Assembly: GCA_021442155.1 (NCBI GenBank)
Contig: CM038216.1
Location: 83,920,945 to 83,984,944, forward strand
Direction of reading: 5' to 3'
DNA: 64,000 nucleotides
Origin: Cymbidium sinense
Lineage: Eukaryota > Streptophyta > Magnoliopsida > Asparagales > Orchidaceae
Both the position numbers and the translations under genes were made by a program. Shown here one piece after another: positions 12,510-24,495 of this stretch (position 1 is the first letter of the stretch; every line of letters begins with the position of its first letter). Below the pieces are notes generated by a model, which was not told where the DNA came from, made no database searches, and saw nothing but the letters and a program-made list of their open reading frames with translations.

Positions 12510-15500
12510 GGATTTAGGGTTAGTTTAGGGTTCAGGGTTTATGGTTTAGGGGGTTTACCATTTAGTTTAGGGTTTAGGGTTTGGGGTTTAGTTGGGTTTA
12601 GGGTTTAGTTTAGGTAGGTTTAGTGGGTTTAGGGTTTGGGGTGGGGTGGTAGTGTTTAAGGGTTTAGTGTTCTGGTTTAGGGTTGGTTTAGATTTTGGGT
12701 AGGGGTTTAGTGTCAAGGCCCATGTTTAGGTCAGAGGTTTAGGTCAGGGTTTAGGGTTGAGGGTTTAGGTTTAGGATTTAGGGTTTAGGCATTTTAAATA
12801 AAATAAAAGCAAAACCCAGATTTATGTTTATTTAGTTTATTTTTTATTTATTCTAGTTTATTTGATTTTTTATTTTTATTTAGGTTTATTTTTTTATTTA
12901 GTTTAGTTTATTTATTTTTAGGTTTATTTATTTTAATTTAGATTTGTTTATTTTGGTTTATTTTGGTTCAAGTTTATTTTTAGTTGAGTTTTATTTTATT
13001 TTATTTTTTTTAGGTTTAGTTTAGGTTTTTATTTTTTATTTTTAGGTTTAGGTTTTATGTTTTATTTTAGGTTTATTTTAGGTTTTATTTTTTTTAGTTT
13101 AGGTTTACATTTATTTTAGTTTAATTTATTTTAATTAGTTTAGGGTTTAAGTTTAGTTTATTTTAGGTTTAGTTTTATGTTTTATTTATTTTAGTTTAGC
13201 TTATTTTAATTTAGGTTTATGTTTATTTTATTTTTATTATTTAGGTTTAGCTTTTTTTTAGTTTAGGGTTTAAATTTTATTTTTTTTACATTTAGTTTAT
13301 TTTAGGTTTAGGTTTTATTTAGTTTTTTTATTTTATTTTATTTTAGCTTTATTTTATTCTTATTCTGTTTAGTTTTTTTTTTATTTAGGTTTATCCCAGG
13401 TTTATTTTATTTAGTTTAGTTTAGGTTTATTTATTTTATTTTAATTTTTTATTTTGTTTTATTTTATTTTAGGTTTAGGTTTAGGTTTTAGCATAGTTTA
13501 TTTTATTTTAATTTATTATTATATGTTTATTTATTTATTTATTATTTTATTTAGTAGGATCTAGATTTTACGAGGGTCGTGGCCCAAAGCCTATGATCTT
13601 TGTTATGGTCTGAGTCAGTGGTAGGGTTTAGGGTAGGTAAAGATCAGCTTTTAGGGCTCAGGCCTAGTTGGGATCAGGTCATTTTGGGGTGGCCTTTGGG
13701 GCTCAGTGGTCCGTGGTTTAGTGGTCCGTTTAGGATCTTAGGCTCATGGTCAGGGTTTAGGGCCGAAGGTAGGACCAGGGTATGGCTAAGGCTCAGTGGT
13801 CCCATGCCTGGGGCTGCAGGCCTAGGGCTTAAGGTCAGGTCAATTAGGGCCCAGTGGTTTAGATTTAGAGATCAGAGTGGCTCAGGGCCTAGGGTGCTCT
13901 TTTAAAATCAAGCAAACCCATAGGTTTAGTTTATTTAATTATTTATTATTTTTAGGTTTATTTATTTTTTATTTATTAGTTAATTTATTAGGTTTATTTA
14001 TTTTAGATTAGGTTTTCCTTAGTTTATTTTTAGGTTTAGGTTTGTGTTTATGCTTATTTTGAGGTTTAGGTTTTATATTTATTTTTTAGGTTTAGGTTTA
14101 GGCTTTTATTTTATCTTCAGATTTTAGATTTATTTTGGTTTATTTTAGGTTTTATTTTAGTTTAGTTAGGTATTTTTTAGTTCATTATTTTGTTTAGTTT
14201 TGGTTTTTTATTTATTTAGGTTTAGGTTTTATTTATTTTGTTTAGTTTACTTTAGTTTAGGTTTATGTTCATTTTATTTTGTTTATTTTAGTTTAGTTTT
14301 TTTTTTTGTTTTTTTTGCTTAGTTTTTAGGCTTTATTTATTTATTTTAAGTTTATTTTAGGTTTAAGTTTTATTTAGATTTTATTTTATTTTATTTTAGG
14401 TTTATTTTATTTTTATTTTACATTTAATTTTAAGTTTATTTAGGTTTTTTTTTATTTTAGATTTATTTATTTTTTTAGTTTTTTTAGGTTTTATTTACAT
14501 TTAGGTTTAGTTTAGATTTAGGTTTAGGATTTAGCATGTGCTCTATTTTTATTTTATTTTTATATTTTTATGTTTAGGTTTATTTATTTTTTTTATTCTC
14601 AAGCTTTATTTAGTTTTGCCTAGGTTTTAGCATTTTGATCATTTTGGGGTTTAGGGCCTGGGTTTAGGGTTTGGCCTAGAGCTCAGGTTTGTTTAGGGTT
14701 TAGGCCTAGTTTATGTATGGTGGCCTAGGGTTTAGGGTTAGTTTTAGGTGTCCAGGGCTCAGGTTAGGATTTTTTCTTAAATTAAGCAAAACCCGTTTTG
14801 GTTTATATATTTTATTTATTTTAGTTTATTTTCTAGTTTATTTTATTTTTTACTGAGTTTAGTTTATTTTTTTTATGTTTATTTATTTTTGTTTTATTTT
14901 TAGTTTAATTGAAGTTTAGGTTTAGGTTTAGTTTTATCTTTAGTTTAGTTAATTTATTTTATTTTTAGGTTTAGTTTATTTATTTAGGTTTAGGTTTTCT
15001 GCTTTCTTTATCTTTTTTGGTTTTAGGTTTTAGGTTTTATTTTAGGTTTATTTTTTAGGTTTTATTTTTTTAGTTTAGGTTTAGTTTATTTTTACATTTT
15101 ATTTTATTTTAGGGTTTAAGTTTAGGTTGGGTGGTAAGTTTATTTATTTAGTTTAGGTTTAGGTTCCATTTTATTTTATTTTAGGTTTTTTTATTTTAGG
15201 ATTTAGGTTTTATTTTAATCATTTTAGGTTTTATTTTAGGTTTATTTTTAGTTTAGGTTTTATTTAGTTTTATTTTATTTTATTCTAGCTTTATTTTATT
15301 TTATCTTTAAGTTTAGTTTTAATTTTAGGTTTTGTATTTTGTTTAGTTTAGATTTTAATTATTTTATTTTAGTTTAGTTTTAATTTTATTTTATTTTTAA
15401 GTTTAGGTTTAGTTTAGGTTTTATTTATTTTAAGTTTTATTTTATTTTGGTTTAGGGTTTTATTTATTTTGTTAGGTTTTATTTAGAAAGGGTTTAGCTT

Positions 15501-15664
15501 TAGTTGGGGTGGGGTTTAGGTAGGGTTTAGGAGGTTTAGGTTTTAGGTTGGGTTTAGGGTTTAGGATTTTAGGGTTTAGGGTTTAGGATTTTTGGTTTAG
15601 GGTTTTTAGGGTTTAGGGTTTAGGTTTTAGTTCAAAGTCTCATGTTTTAGTTTAAAGTTTAGGA
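12510..15664 (+). repeat. Telomere-like array, irregular or corrupted copy
   Basis: This is the counterpart of 2472-5935, but shorter and irregular. Where the first copy has regular TTTAGGG (3600-4000), this copy at 13560-13910 has strings rich in GGCC, CAGGG, GGTCAGG and GTGGTC. The landmark is altered to AAATCAAGCAAACCCATAGG near 13905 and AAATTAAGCAAAACCC near 14778. A 101-codon open stretch at 13600-13905 arises only from this irregular sequence and is not a gene. T-rich blocks are preserved in order. Confidence 0.85.
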
Positions 15665-16164
15665 TTTTTTATTTTTTTGTTTTGTTTTTTGTAATAGAGA
15701 ACAAATTGAGATTCAAAATTTCTTCTTTTCAATTTGATCAACCATGTAACACACCAAGTTTTCTAAGACACAAGCGATGACATAGATGAAAAATGAGCAC
15801 ACATAGAGTAAATCATAAACCCTAGATATTTAGAACCATGTCTACTGTAAAGCCATAGTTTCATAAGCTGCAGATCGGATCGGCCATTCTTCAGTTTCTC
15901 CAGTTCCTATTAGAACCAACTCAGCTTCTGAGTAGCGTGATCCACCATCGTATCCCTAATCTCTCCCTCCGCCACCACCACGACTGTAACCTCCGTCACT
16001 CCTCCCACCTTCATAACCACCACTACTCTAACCACCACCTCCATATCCACCAACACCTCCAGATCCTCAACCACCATCACGATAACCGCCTCCACCTTCT
16101 CTCACCACAAGATCTAGATTGAGCCTAGTTGATGGTGATGTTCCCCGGTGTCTACCCATTCTTA
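15665..16164 (-). pseudogene. GRP 3'-fragment island c2, with poly-A remnant
   Basis: This is the duplicate of 5936-6447 and over most of its length is very close to it. The same features recur: a T-run with interruptions on + (15665-15690, the poly-A remnant), the same 3' UTR, a glycine-rich tail with SDGGYSRGGGG-like blocks, TAG at the CAG position, and the junction CCCATTCTTAGTGTTTAGG. A small deletion near 16145-16155 removes part of the NLDGR segment. It is non-functional. Confidence 0.85.
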
Positions 16165-17653
16165 GTGTTTAGGTTTAATAAGTTTTAGGGTATATGTTTG
16201 TTTTAATTTATTTAGTTACTTTAGGCTAGTTTAGGGTTTGGGGTTAAGTTTTAGTTTAGGATTTAGGGTTTAGGATTTAGGGTTTGGTTTAAGATTTTAG
16301 GGTTTATGAATTTAGGGTTTATGGTTTAGCATTTAGGGTTTTAGGGTTTAGGGTTTGTGGTTGGTTTAGGGTTTTAAGGGTTTAGGGTTAATTTAGGTTT
16401 GGCCTTTATAGTTTAGGTTTTAAGATTTTGGGCTGGGTGGCCTAGTTTTAGGCCAGGGTTTTAGGTTAGGCTATTTACAGGGCCCAGGTCAGGTAGGGTA
16501 AGGCAGTGGTTTAGGGGAAAGGCCTAGGGTGGCATAGTACAGGTCAGTGGCCTAGTATTTTGGGTTTATAGTTTAGGATTTAAGCTTTGGCCTGGGGTTT
16601 ACATTTTAAAATAGCAAACCGACAGGTAGGTTTATTTAGTTTTAAGTTTATTTTATTTATCTTTAGTTTATTTTATTTTAATTTTATTTAGGTTTGTTTT
16701 ATTTTTCTTTAGTTTAGTTTATTTATTTTAGTTTAGGTTTTGTTTTGATTTTAGCAACCTAGTTTATGTTTATCTTTAGTTGAGTTTTATTTTATCTTAA
16801 GGTTTAGGTTTTATTTTATTTTAGTTTAGGTTTATGTTTTATTTTATTTTAGGTTTAGGTTTTAGGTTTTATTTGAGGTTTATTTTAGGTTTCATTTTTA
16901 ATTTTGGCATTTTTTTTTGTTTATTTTATTTTATTTTAGTTTATGGTTTAGGTTAAATTTAGTTTAGGTTAGTTTATTTAGTATTATATAGGTTTAGGTT
17001 TTGTAGTTTAGGGTTTAGTTTTATTTTTTATTTATTTTAAGATTTTATTTTTAGGTTTATTTTTTTAGGTATATTTATTTTAGTTAAGTTTTTTTTATTT
17101 TAGTTTTATTTTTAGGTTTATGTTTATTTTTTTAGTTGAGTTTTATTTTTTTTATTTTTAGGATTAGATTTTATTTTTATTTTAGGTTTAGGTTTAGGAT
17201 TTTATTTTATTTTTTAGGTTTAAGTTTTAGGTTTATATTTTGGTTTATTTTTTAGGTTTTATTTTTTAATTTATGTTAGGTTTATTTTTTGTTTATTTAA
17301 TTTTATTTAGGGTTTAGTTTAGGTTTTGTCCAATTTGTTTTGGTTTAAGCTTAAGATTTATTTATTTTAATTTAGTTTAGTTTAGTTTAGGTTTAAGTTT
17401 ATTTTATTTTTATTTTAGGTTTATTTTTTTTAGTTTAGGGCTTAGGTTTTTTATTTATTTTATTTTAGGATTTAATTAGTTCAGGTTTTGGTTTTTAACT
17501 TTTTAGCATTTACAGTTTAGGGTTTAGTTTATGTTTTAGGTTTTAGGATTTAGGGTTTAGGCTTTAGGCTGGGTTTATTATTGTGGTTTAGGGTTTAGGG
17601 CTTAGGGTTTAGGTTTTAAGTATAGGGTTCAAGTTTTATTTTAGGGTTTAGGA
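16165..17653 (+). repeat. Telomere-like array (duplicate of 6448-8097)
   Basis: It follows 6448-8085 in order, but 16420-16610 is irregular (GGCC/CAGG-rich where the first copy is TTTAGGG). The landmark is reduced to AAAATAGCAAACCGACAGG near 16608. The match to the first block runs to about 17640 and is lost in the next island, so the duplication ends close to an island boundary. No gene is visible. Confidence 0.85.
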
Positions 17654-18090
17654 TTTTTGGTTTTTTTTCTAATAGAGAACATATTTAGATTCAACATTTC
17701 TTCTTTTTGATTTCATCCATCAAGTAACACACTAAGTTTTCTAAGGCAAGTGACGACATGGATAAAAAAATGATCACACACCATAGATAACTAGAACTAT
17801 CTCTACCATGAAGGCACTGTTCCATAAGAAGTAGATCAGATCGATCATTCTTCAATTTCTCGAGTTCCCATTAGAACCACCATCATATCCCTAATCTCTC
17901 CCTATGCCACCACCATGGTTGTAGCCTCCATTGCTCCTCCCCTGAGCAACCACCCGATCCACCACCACCTCCATATCCACCAGACCTCTAGATCCCCACC
18001 AAAGTGTGATAAACTCCGCCTCCACCACCAAATCTAGACTGAGCCAGGTTGACAATGATGTTCCTGTGGTCAAGGTTCTGCCCATTCTTA
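17654..18090 (-). pseudogene. GRP 3'-fragment island d2, divergent
   Basis: This is a retrocopied 3' fragment of a glycine-rich RNA-binding protein. The minus strand begins AAGAATGGGCAGAACCTTG, so the CAG (Gln) codon that is TAG in several other islands is intact here. It continues through a VN-L-AQS segment and a shortened glycine-rich tail (an internal part is deleted near 17935-17950 and 17985-18010). The 3' UTR ends at an A-run (T-run 17654-17669 on +). It is not the simple duplicate of the 8.1 kb island, so it belongs to a different lineage of the amplified unit. Confidence 0.82.
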
Positions 18091-18303
18091 GGGTTTAGAT
18101 TTAGGTTTAGGTTTATTCAGTTTATGGTTTAGATTTACTTTTTAATTTATTTAGGTAGTTTAGGTTTATGTTTAGGGTTTTTGGTTTAGAGTTTAGGGTT
18201 TAAGGTTAGGATTTAGGGTTTAGGGTTTAGGGTTTAGGTTGTAGGGGTTAGAGTTTAGGGTTTTAGGGTTTATGCTTTTAGGGCTTAGGGTTTAGGATTA
18301 GGG
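18091..18303 (+). repeat. Telomere-like repeat at the left border of the LINE block
   Basis: Degenerate TTTAGGG resumes after island d2 and ends at AGGATTAGGG, directly next to the T-run 18304-18311 that marks the LINE 3' end. Confidence 0.88.
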
Positions 18304-20250
18304 TTTTTTTTGGGGAAATTAGGGTAATTTTATTGCCTCAAAGAAATGGTACAAAAGTCCTTAGAGGGGGAAAATCTCTAAGCTAATGGTCAAAGAATAG
18401 CAAAAGGATTCTAAGGAGATAAGCCCCCTAGCTAATATAATAGATAAGGAAATGAATCTAATCAAAAGGAAACATAGATCCACAAAAAATAATCCTTGAA
18501 ATCAACAGCAATCTTCCTATGCACCTTATGAAACTAGCCCAATCCAGTAGAAAAAGTCTCCCAACCTAAACCAGAGATCTGCAAGAAGCCTAAAAAGGGA
18601 TTAGTATGATTATGAAATAATTAAATAAGCATAGAAAATAAGAGCAGATAGAAGTAAAAGGGTGAAGAAAAAGCTCAAGCTCAGTTATAAATGTCTTGAG
18701 GTGCAGCACCATATGTAAGCATTCATACTTCAAGTGAAGGGTTATAATTACATATAGCACTACTAGCCAAAAGAGGGAGTTGGAAACATCATGGCCATCA
18801 TTGTCAGCATACCTCTTGTAGCACCTTGTCCAATGATGATCATCACAGAAACCTGCATAAAACTTCAAACAACAAATATAGCCACAAAAAAACCAAGCAG
18901 TTAAATATATTAAGCTTATAAATATTGATAAGGACGTACCCCATCAATAAAGTATTAGGCCATAGGGAGGTACCCCACTAGCCTAACATTAAGATTAACA
19001 TCACGAATGGTAGGTAGTAAGGCATCCAACATACCAGGAAAGGGTAGAGAGTTGGCCACAATCTAGAAGCAAAAATTCTAGCAGGTAAAAATCAAAAAAG
19101 AGGAATGGGAAAGGAGATAGCTAGTGCCATAGATAAACTTGGAAAGATCAAAAAAAGTGTAACAAAGTAGATAGTCTTTAGACCAAAACAGCCAGCTAGA
19201 ATAGCCAATCTAAGCAACCAGCAAGGCAGTCCACCTTGCAAGCCACCAAAACAACCAAAGATTCAAATCAGTGGAGCTAGACCCAATCTTTCCATTAGCA
19301 ATATTGAAAATAACCCAAGGGAAAGCCATAGCCAGCAGCCATCAATCCCAAATCAAAGATAGGAGAATCCAATTAAAACAGCTAGATATAGCAGCAAAAA
19401 ATAAATAGGGAAAAAATCCTGTAAAATTAAAGATAATCAGACAGCCAAAGGCAATCGCAGACATAACAAAACACCTCCAAGCATACAAGAAAACCAATAG
19501 GGACAACATCAACCCAATCCAAAACACCTCCAAGCAGTAGTTAGGCGCCTTCCAGTTCAGAATACTAGTTAAGAAGAGAACCTCATTATTAGAGGAGATA
19601 TACCTGATAGTTAGATGATCTAACAAGACAGCAGCAGCCAAAACAACACTCATCCATAACAACATAAAAGAAAAGGTAGAAAGCTGCAAGAAAATAATTC
19701 TCCAAACCATAACCAGAGGGATAGAATAAGGAGCCTTAAAGGTCACATAACTCCTCATAGCTGTAGGAGAAAAAACCACAACACCACTACTATCAACATC
19801 CACTTTCCAATGAGCAAACCCCCACCAAGAAAGCCAAACCCCAAACAACACATTGAGGGGTAGGAACAACTGGGAAGGATGAGACTCAAGAGAGAAAGAA
19901 CAACCAAAATCAATAAGAAAAACCAACCCAATCAACAAACAACAAGGAGATCAAAAAGAAACCCCAAAGAGATCACCAAAGCAGGATGACAAGCAGATCC
20001 AAACACCACTTGCAGCCAATACCACTACCAGTATGGGAGAGAAAGAAAACCAAAAAAAAAGAAAATATAGAAAAAACCAATGACTAGAAAGACAACCTCA
20101 AACCACCGAAAGAATGGGAAGAAACCAAACAAGAAAAAAGAAATAGGTTTAGGAGAAGAAAGAAATAAAGGGCAAACCAACATAAGGTCAAGATAAATAA
20201 ATAGAACCAAAAGCAAGTGGAAAGCCAAAGCCCCACAAGTGGAGAAAATA
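18304..20250 (-). mobile_element. 3' untranslated tail and A-end of L1-type LINE (copy B/C)
   Basis: This is the long 3' tail of the minus-strand LINE that starts near 31905. It runs from the end of the RNase H region to the terminal sequence GGCAATAAAATTACCC, then AATTTCCCC and an A-run of eight (T-run 18304-18311 on +) that abuts the telomere-like repeat. AATAAA is present just upstream of the end. The part 19900-20250 matches the tail of copy A at 31910-32460. An unbroken stretch of 198 codons (19342-19938, minus) encodes a hydrophobic sequence of unknown meaning. No other coding signal was seen. Confidence 0.75.
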
Positions 20251-22849
20251 TTAAAAGCTTCTAACATAAGGCAAACCCATTTTATCAAGATTTACCAGAC
20301 CCTTCAAAAGAAAAGGGATGTCATCATAAGAAAACATTTGCATTGAAGAAAACTTGGCTCCCGAATTGGAAAGAAAGTTAGTGTAGGAATTGGATTCCCT
20401 ATAAATATGAGAAAATTGAAAATCTAAGTTAGCAAGAAGCCACCTATTATGATTAAATAAATAAAACACTTCAGCATTACCACGAGCATCAGAATTTACT
20501 AAGTGTAAAAGGAGGAGGGTATCAACTTCAAACTAGATCTTATGAAAACCTAGTTGTAAACAAATAGAAAACCATGATAAAAACCTTTTATCTCAGCAAA
20601 TAACACAGACCAAGGCTCTAAAGGGGTAGCAAAAGCAAAGATAACCTTCCCACTATAATCTCTCAAAATTCCACCACATCCATGATAACCATTAGAAGCT
20701 GAGCCATCAGTGTTAACCTTAATGAATTGAGCATTAGGTTTAATCCAGCATATAATTTTTAGGGTAGGAGAGACATTATAGGAAGGAAGGTTAATCCCAA
20801 AAATGAAGGCCATAGACTCACACCCTTTAAAACTATAATGAGTAAGAAGATTAGCTTTGAAAAGAGACATAATTTTATATTTGGCTCTAGCAATAATACG
20901 ACGATAGTTTATAGGAATACTATGATGCTTAGCATCATTTCTCTCCATCTAAATATACCAAATAATAGTAGTTGCTAAAATAATTTTAACATGACCCTTA
21001 GAAGTATAAGAGAAATAAGCTTCAAGAAGTTGCATAATAGAAAATGAACTATTAAAGTGGAAAGAGTTAAAAATATTATCATACCAATTCCACACTATAG
21101 GAGCAATAGGGCCATTCACAAAAACATGATCCACTATTTCAATATGGTGGCAACAATAGCATTTAGAGGTGAGATGAAAGCCTTTTTTTAGAAGAGTAGC
21201 ATCCACAGGGATATAATGCTTCAGAATATGCCAAGTTAAAATTGAGAATGAAGTTGGAACAGAATAATTCTAGATTTTAGTAAAAACCAAAGACTATTGA
21301 TATTTAAATCTAATGAAATGTCAAACATCCTTAAAAACAAATTCTCCAAAGGAAGAATATTTAAAGTGAATTTGGTCGGGTTTATTAGGGAAAGGGAAAA
21401 TATTAAGTATTTTGTCAATTATCACCTTAGGAACAAGGGTATTTAATTGATCCATATCCCATTTATTATGAGTAATTAACTGATTAATCTTAAGCATCAT
21501 AGTGGAATGTATATTGAGTAAGGAATCAATAGAACCCAGCCTCAGCCAATTCTCTTGCCAGAAGAAAGAGGAACCCGAATTGACACCCCAAGAAATAAGG
21601 TTTTCAGCATGCCATTTGATACTACAAAGTCTTCTCCTCACCGGAGAATCCCCAAATTTGAAAGCACAAATGAGGGGATGTTTGCCCTGACAATATTTAG
21701 CATGCATAAACTTAGACCAGTAACTTTCATTATTTCTAAAATTCAACCACATTTTGTAAGAAAATAGTTAAAATAGTATCCTCTAATATTTTGCAAACCA
21801 AGACACCTTCATTACTAGCACAATGTAACCTTTTAGAAGAGGAGTTAGAACACCAAAAAATTTATTAAAAAGTCTATTAATTATTTTAATAATAGAATGG
21901 GTAGGAACAATAGTAGACAAGAGATATAGAGGCAAAGAACAAAGGGTACTTTTGATCAAGATAAGTCTAGCACCAAAGGAAAGTAAATGAAACTCCCAAG
22001 AAGAGGTTTTCTTATTTATTTTTTGAATAACTTCATCAAATAAGGAAGATCTTTTCATTCCTCTATATAAAGGAGTACCCAAATACTTAATAGGGAGAAT
22101 TTGATGCAAAAAACTTGTAATATTTTTGATAACATTGATCCTATGCAAGGAAATGGAAGAGCTAGTAATAAAACAACTTTTTCATGATTAATATTCAAGC
22201 CATTTTCCCTACCAAAGAAAGTTAAGAACTTACACAGTTTTTTAATATAAAGAGAAGAACCATTGCAGAATATAATGAAATCATCAGCAAAACTAAGGTG
22301 AGAAATGGGTAACTCACCACATTAAATACATACATGTTAGGCATATTACTAAACATCTACTCAAGACATCTAGAAAGATATTCCATAAAAATAATAAAAA
22401 GGCCAGGAGAGAGAGGGTCCCCTTTACTTAGACCATGAGAGGAAGAGAAGAACCCATGAACTTCACCATTGAGAAGCAAAGAAAAATAAGAATGCTTAAT
22501 CCCATTCTTAATTAAAGAAATACATTGATTAGAGAATCCAAATAAAGCAAAGATTCTATAAAGGAAAACCCAACAAATATTATCATAAGCTTTGGAAATG
22601 TCAAGCTTAAAAAGCAGGTTTTCACTATGAACTTTGGCATTTAAATCATGGATTATCTCTTGGGCTAAAAGAATATTATCAGAGATGGATCTCCCTTTAA
22701 CAAACCTAGCTTGATTTGGGGAGATAATTTTAGTAAGTAGGATTCCCAACCTTTTAGCCAAAATTTTAGGGATAAGTTATTAAACAAAGAGCAAAGGCTA
22801 ATCAGCCTAAAATCACTCCAAATTTCAGGATTGTCTTTTTTAGGAATTA
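20251..22849 (-). pseudogene. LINE ORF2, 3' half: reverse transcriptase, zf-RVT, RNase H (copy B/C)
   Basis: This is the downstream half of the replication polyprotein of a plant L1-type LINE. On the minus strand, 22761-22357 holds the reverse transcriptase core: PNQARFVKGRSISDNILLAQ, then KLDISKAYD with the catalytic Asp, then HGLSKGDPLSP. The catalytic FADD motif follows in ISHLSFADDFIIF near 22270-22310. The thumb and linker region (22148-21321) follows in several frames. Next comes a cysteine/histidine zinc-binding segment of the zf-RVT type (CYCCHH...DHVF, about 21206-21100). An RNase H domain completes it (about 20770-20251), with NTDGSASNGY, AEIKGFYHGF and a terminal IYRESNSYTNFLSNSGAK. 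Stops and frameshifts break it at least six times. The 5' half lies at 30231-31731, beyond the 7.4 kb insertion. Confidence 0.85.
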
Positions 22850-24427
22850 TGTTGTTTATTTCTCAAACTTTTGAATTTGAAAAATAAATGTATATTATGT
22901 TGGGACACATGTAGATCTGTAGATGTACTCATTAGAGTGATCGGGTGCAACATTAAAGAATGATGTACTATCTCAAGAGACAGAGGTCATCATCCTATAA
23001 TGGACCTAATCACTTAATGAGGACTCCTAAGGGCAATGGGTCTTCAAATGTACTAGAGATCTTTCCCCTACTTTATATGGAAAAGTAAAGTAGGGTTTAT
23101 TTTAGATCGAGTTTGTTAAGTTCCCTATCGAGGCAAGCTCCCATAGTTAATTACATCTTAAGGATTGAGATTCCTTAAGAATACTCTCGATTAAGGTAAA
23201 TGATCATTGTCTCTTAAGATTTCAAAGATAGGACTATCAATAAATTAGTTATTTTTAGAAAATCAAGTGGGATTGATCTAGAGGAGAGAGTTATTATCAT
23301 AGCTAAAGAGAGATGAGTAGGGGATGCTCACGATGTTAGGAAACCAAGTGAGTATCCCAAACTATCGTATGGTTAGCCTTTATATTTTTGAAATTTGAAT
23401 AAGATTATACATTTGAGTAGAATTTTTATTAGAAATCTAGGGCTTAAAATTCCATAACACAAGATCGTGGAAATGCCTAAGAGGTGAGAATTTATGCTTG
23501 TAGCCTACAAAGGGAAACAACAACCTCAGATCCTAAATCTAGGGAGATTTGCCGAGGGCCAAGGCATGACCTAAATCTAAGGCAAAAAATGGGAATATGG
23601 TTTATCTCCAAAAGAGAGAATAAATCACCCGACTGTTGGAGTTACAACCTCCTGGGGGTGGCCAGTAGCTAACTCCTCCTATAATTTTAAATACATGTAG
23701 GCATGTCTTATGCTTTGCAAGATGGCTAAGTTGTTGTTTATTTATAAAGGAGACTAAATCCTTAAACACACTCCCTAAGAGACTAGATCATGAAGGGCAT
23801 GAATAAATGACTTAATCTAAGGCAAATTTTGTTAAGTTTTATTTTATTTTTTTGGACATTTTATTTGAACAAAGTTATGGGATTTCATATGCCTAATGCA
23901 TGAGAAATTGGTTATGGTCCAAAATCAAAAAGAAGGAGGTGTGTTTCCACCATGGATCTAAAAAGTCAAGCCATTTTCTATGGCAAACGTGGAAGCCCTC
24001 CATTAGCAAGTGTGAAGCAATATGTTTTATGCATGATGTGAGACATACAACATCTAGCTAAGCAGTTGCTAAATCTTTTATTATCATTCTTTATTTACTA
24101 TACTTTAGGTGAGGTTATGAGTTATTTAATTTAATTATGAGTTGATTAGTTGGATAGAAAATTTTTTTTCCTAAGAGTCTAATTGCATCCAGGCCATTCA
24201 ACAACCATCAAGCAATTAATAAACTAGAAAAATCATGCCATCCTAATTATGCAATCATAAACAAAATATCAATTAATTTATAAAATTAGCACAAAAGAAT
24301 AAGAGGTCGATGTGGTCGGGCTCCACCGCACAAACCCGAAAGGAATGTGGGTAGCTGGGCTCTGCCCTTATATAACCTGGATTACAAATGAATAATTACA
24401 ATAAATAAGGAATTCATGGTATGGGGG

Positions 24428-24495
24428 TCTTCATTCTTCATTCTTCATTTCTTCCTTTCTTTATTTCTTCATTTCTTTCTTTCTTCCTTCCTTTT
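24428..24495. repeat. Pyrimidine microsatellite (CTTC/CTTT)
   Basis: This is a run of TTCATTCTTCATTC followed by TTTCTTCC and TTTC units, almost pure pyrimidine on the + strand. It is imperfect and contains CATT and TTATT interruptions. Confidence 0.85.

Noticed and set aside
13600..13905. 101-codon frame (Gly/Ser/Trp-rich)
   Set aside because: It lies in the irregular stretch that replaces TTTAGGG repeat of the first duplicate, and it has no counterpart frame at 3600-4000.
18091..18303. A functional chromosome end
   Set aside because: The repeats are degenerate, interspersed with T-rich DNA and retrocopies, and continue on both sides. This is interstitial or subtelomeric sequence, not a terminal telomere tract.
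21502..21767. Plus-strand frames inside the L1-type LINE (also 32923-33174, 35697-36002, 36807-37037)
   Set aside because: They are antisense to recognisable LINE ORFs on the minus strand.
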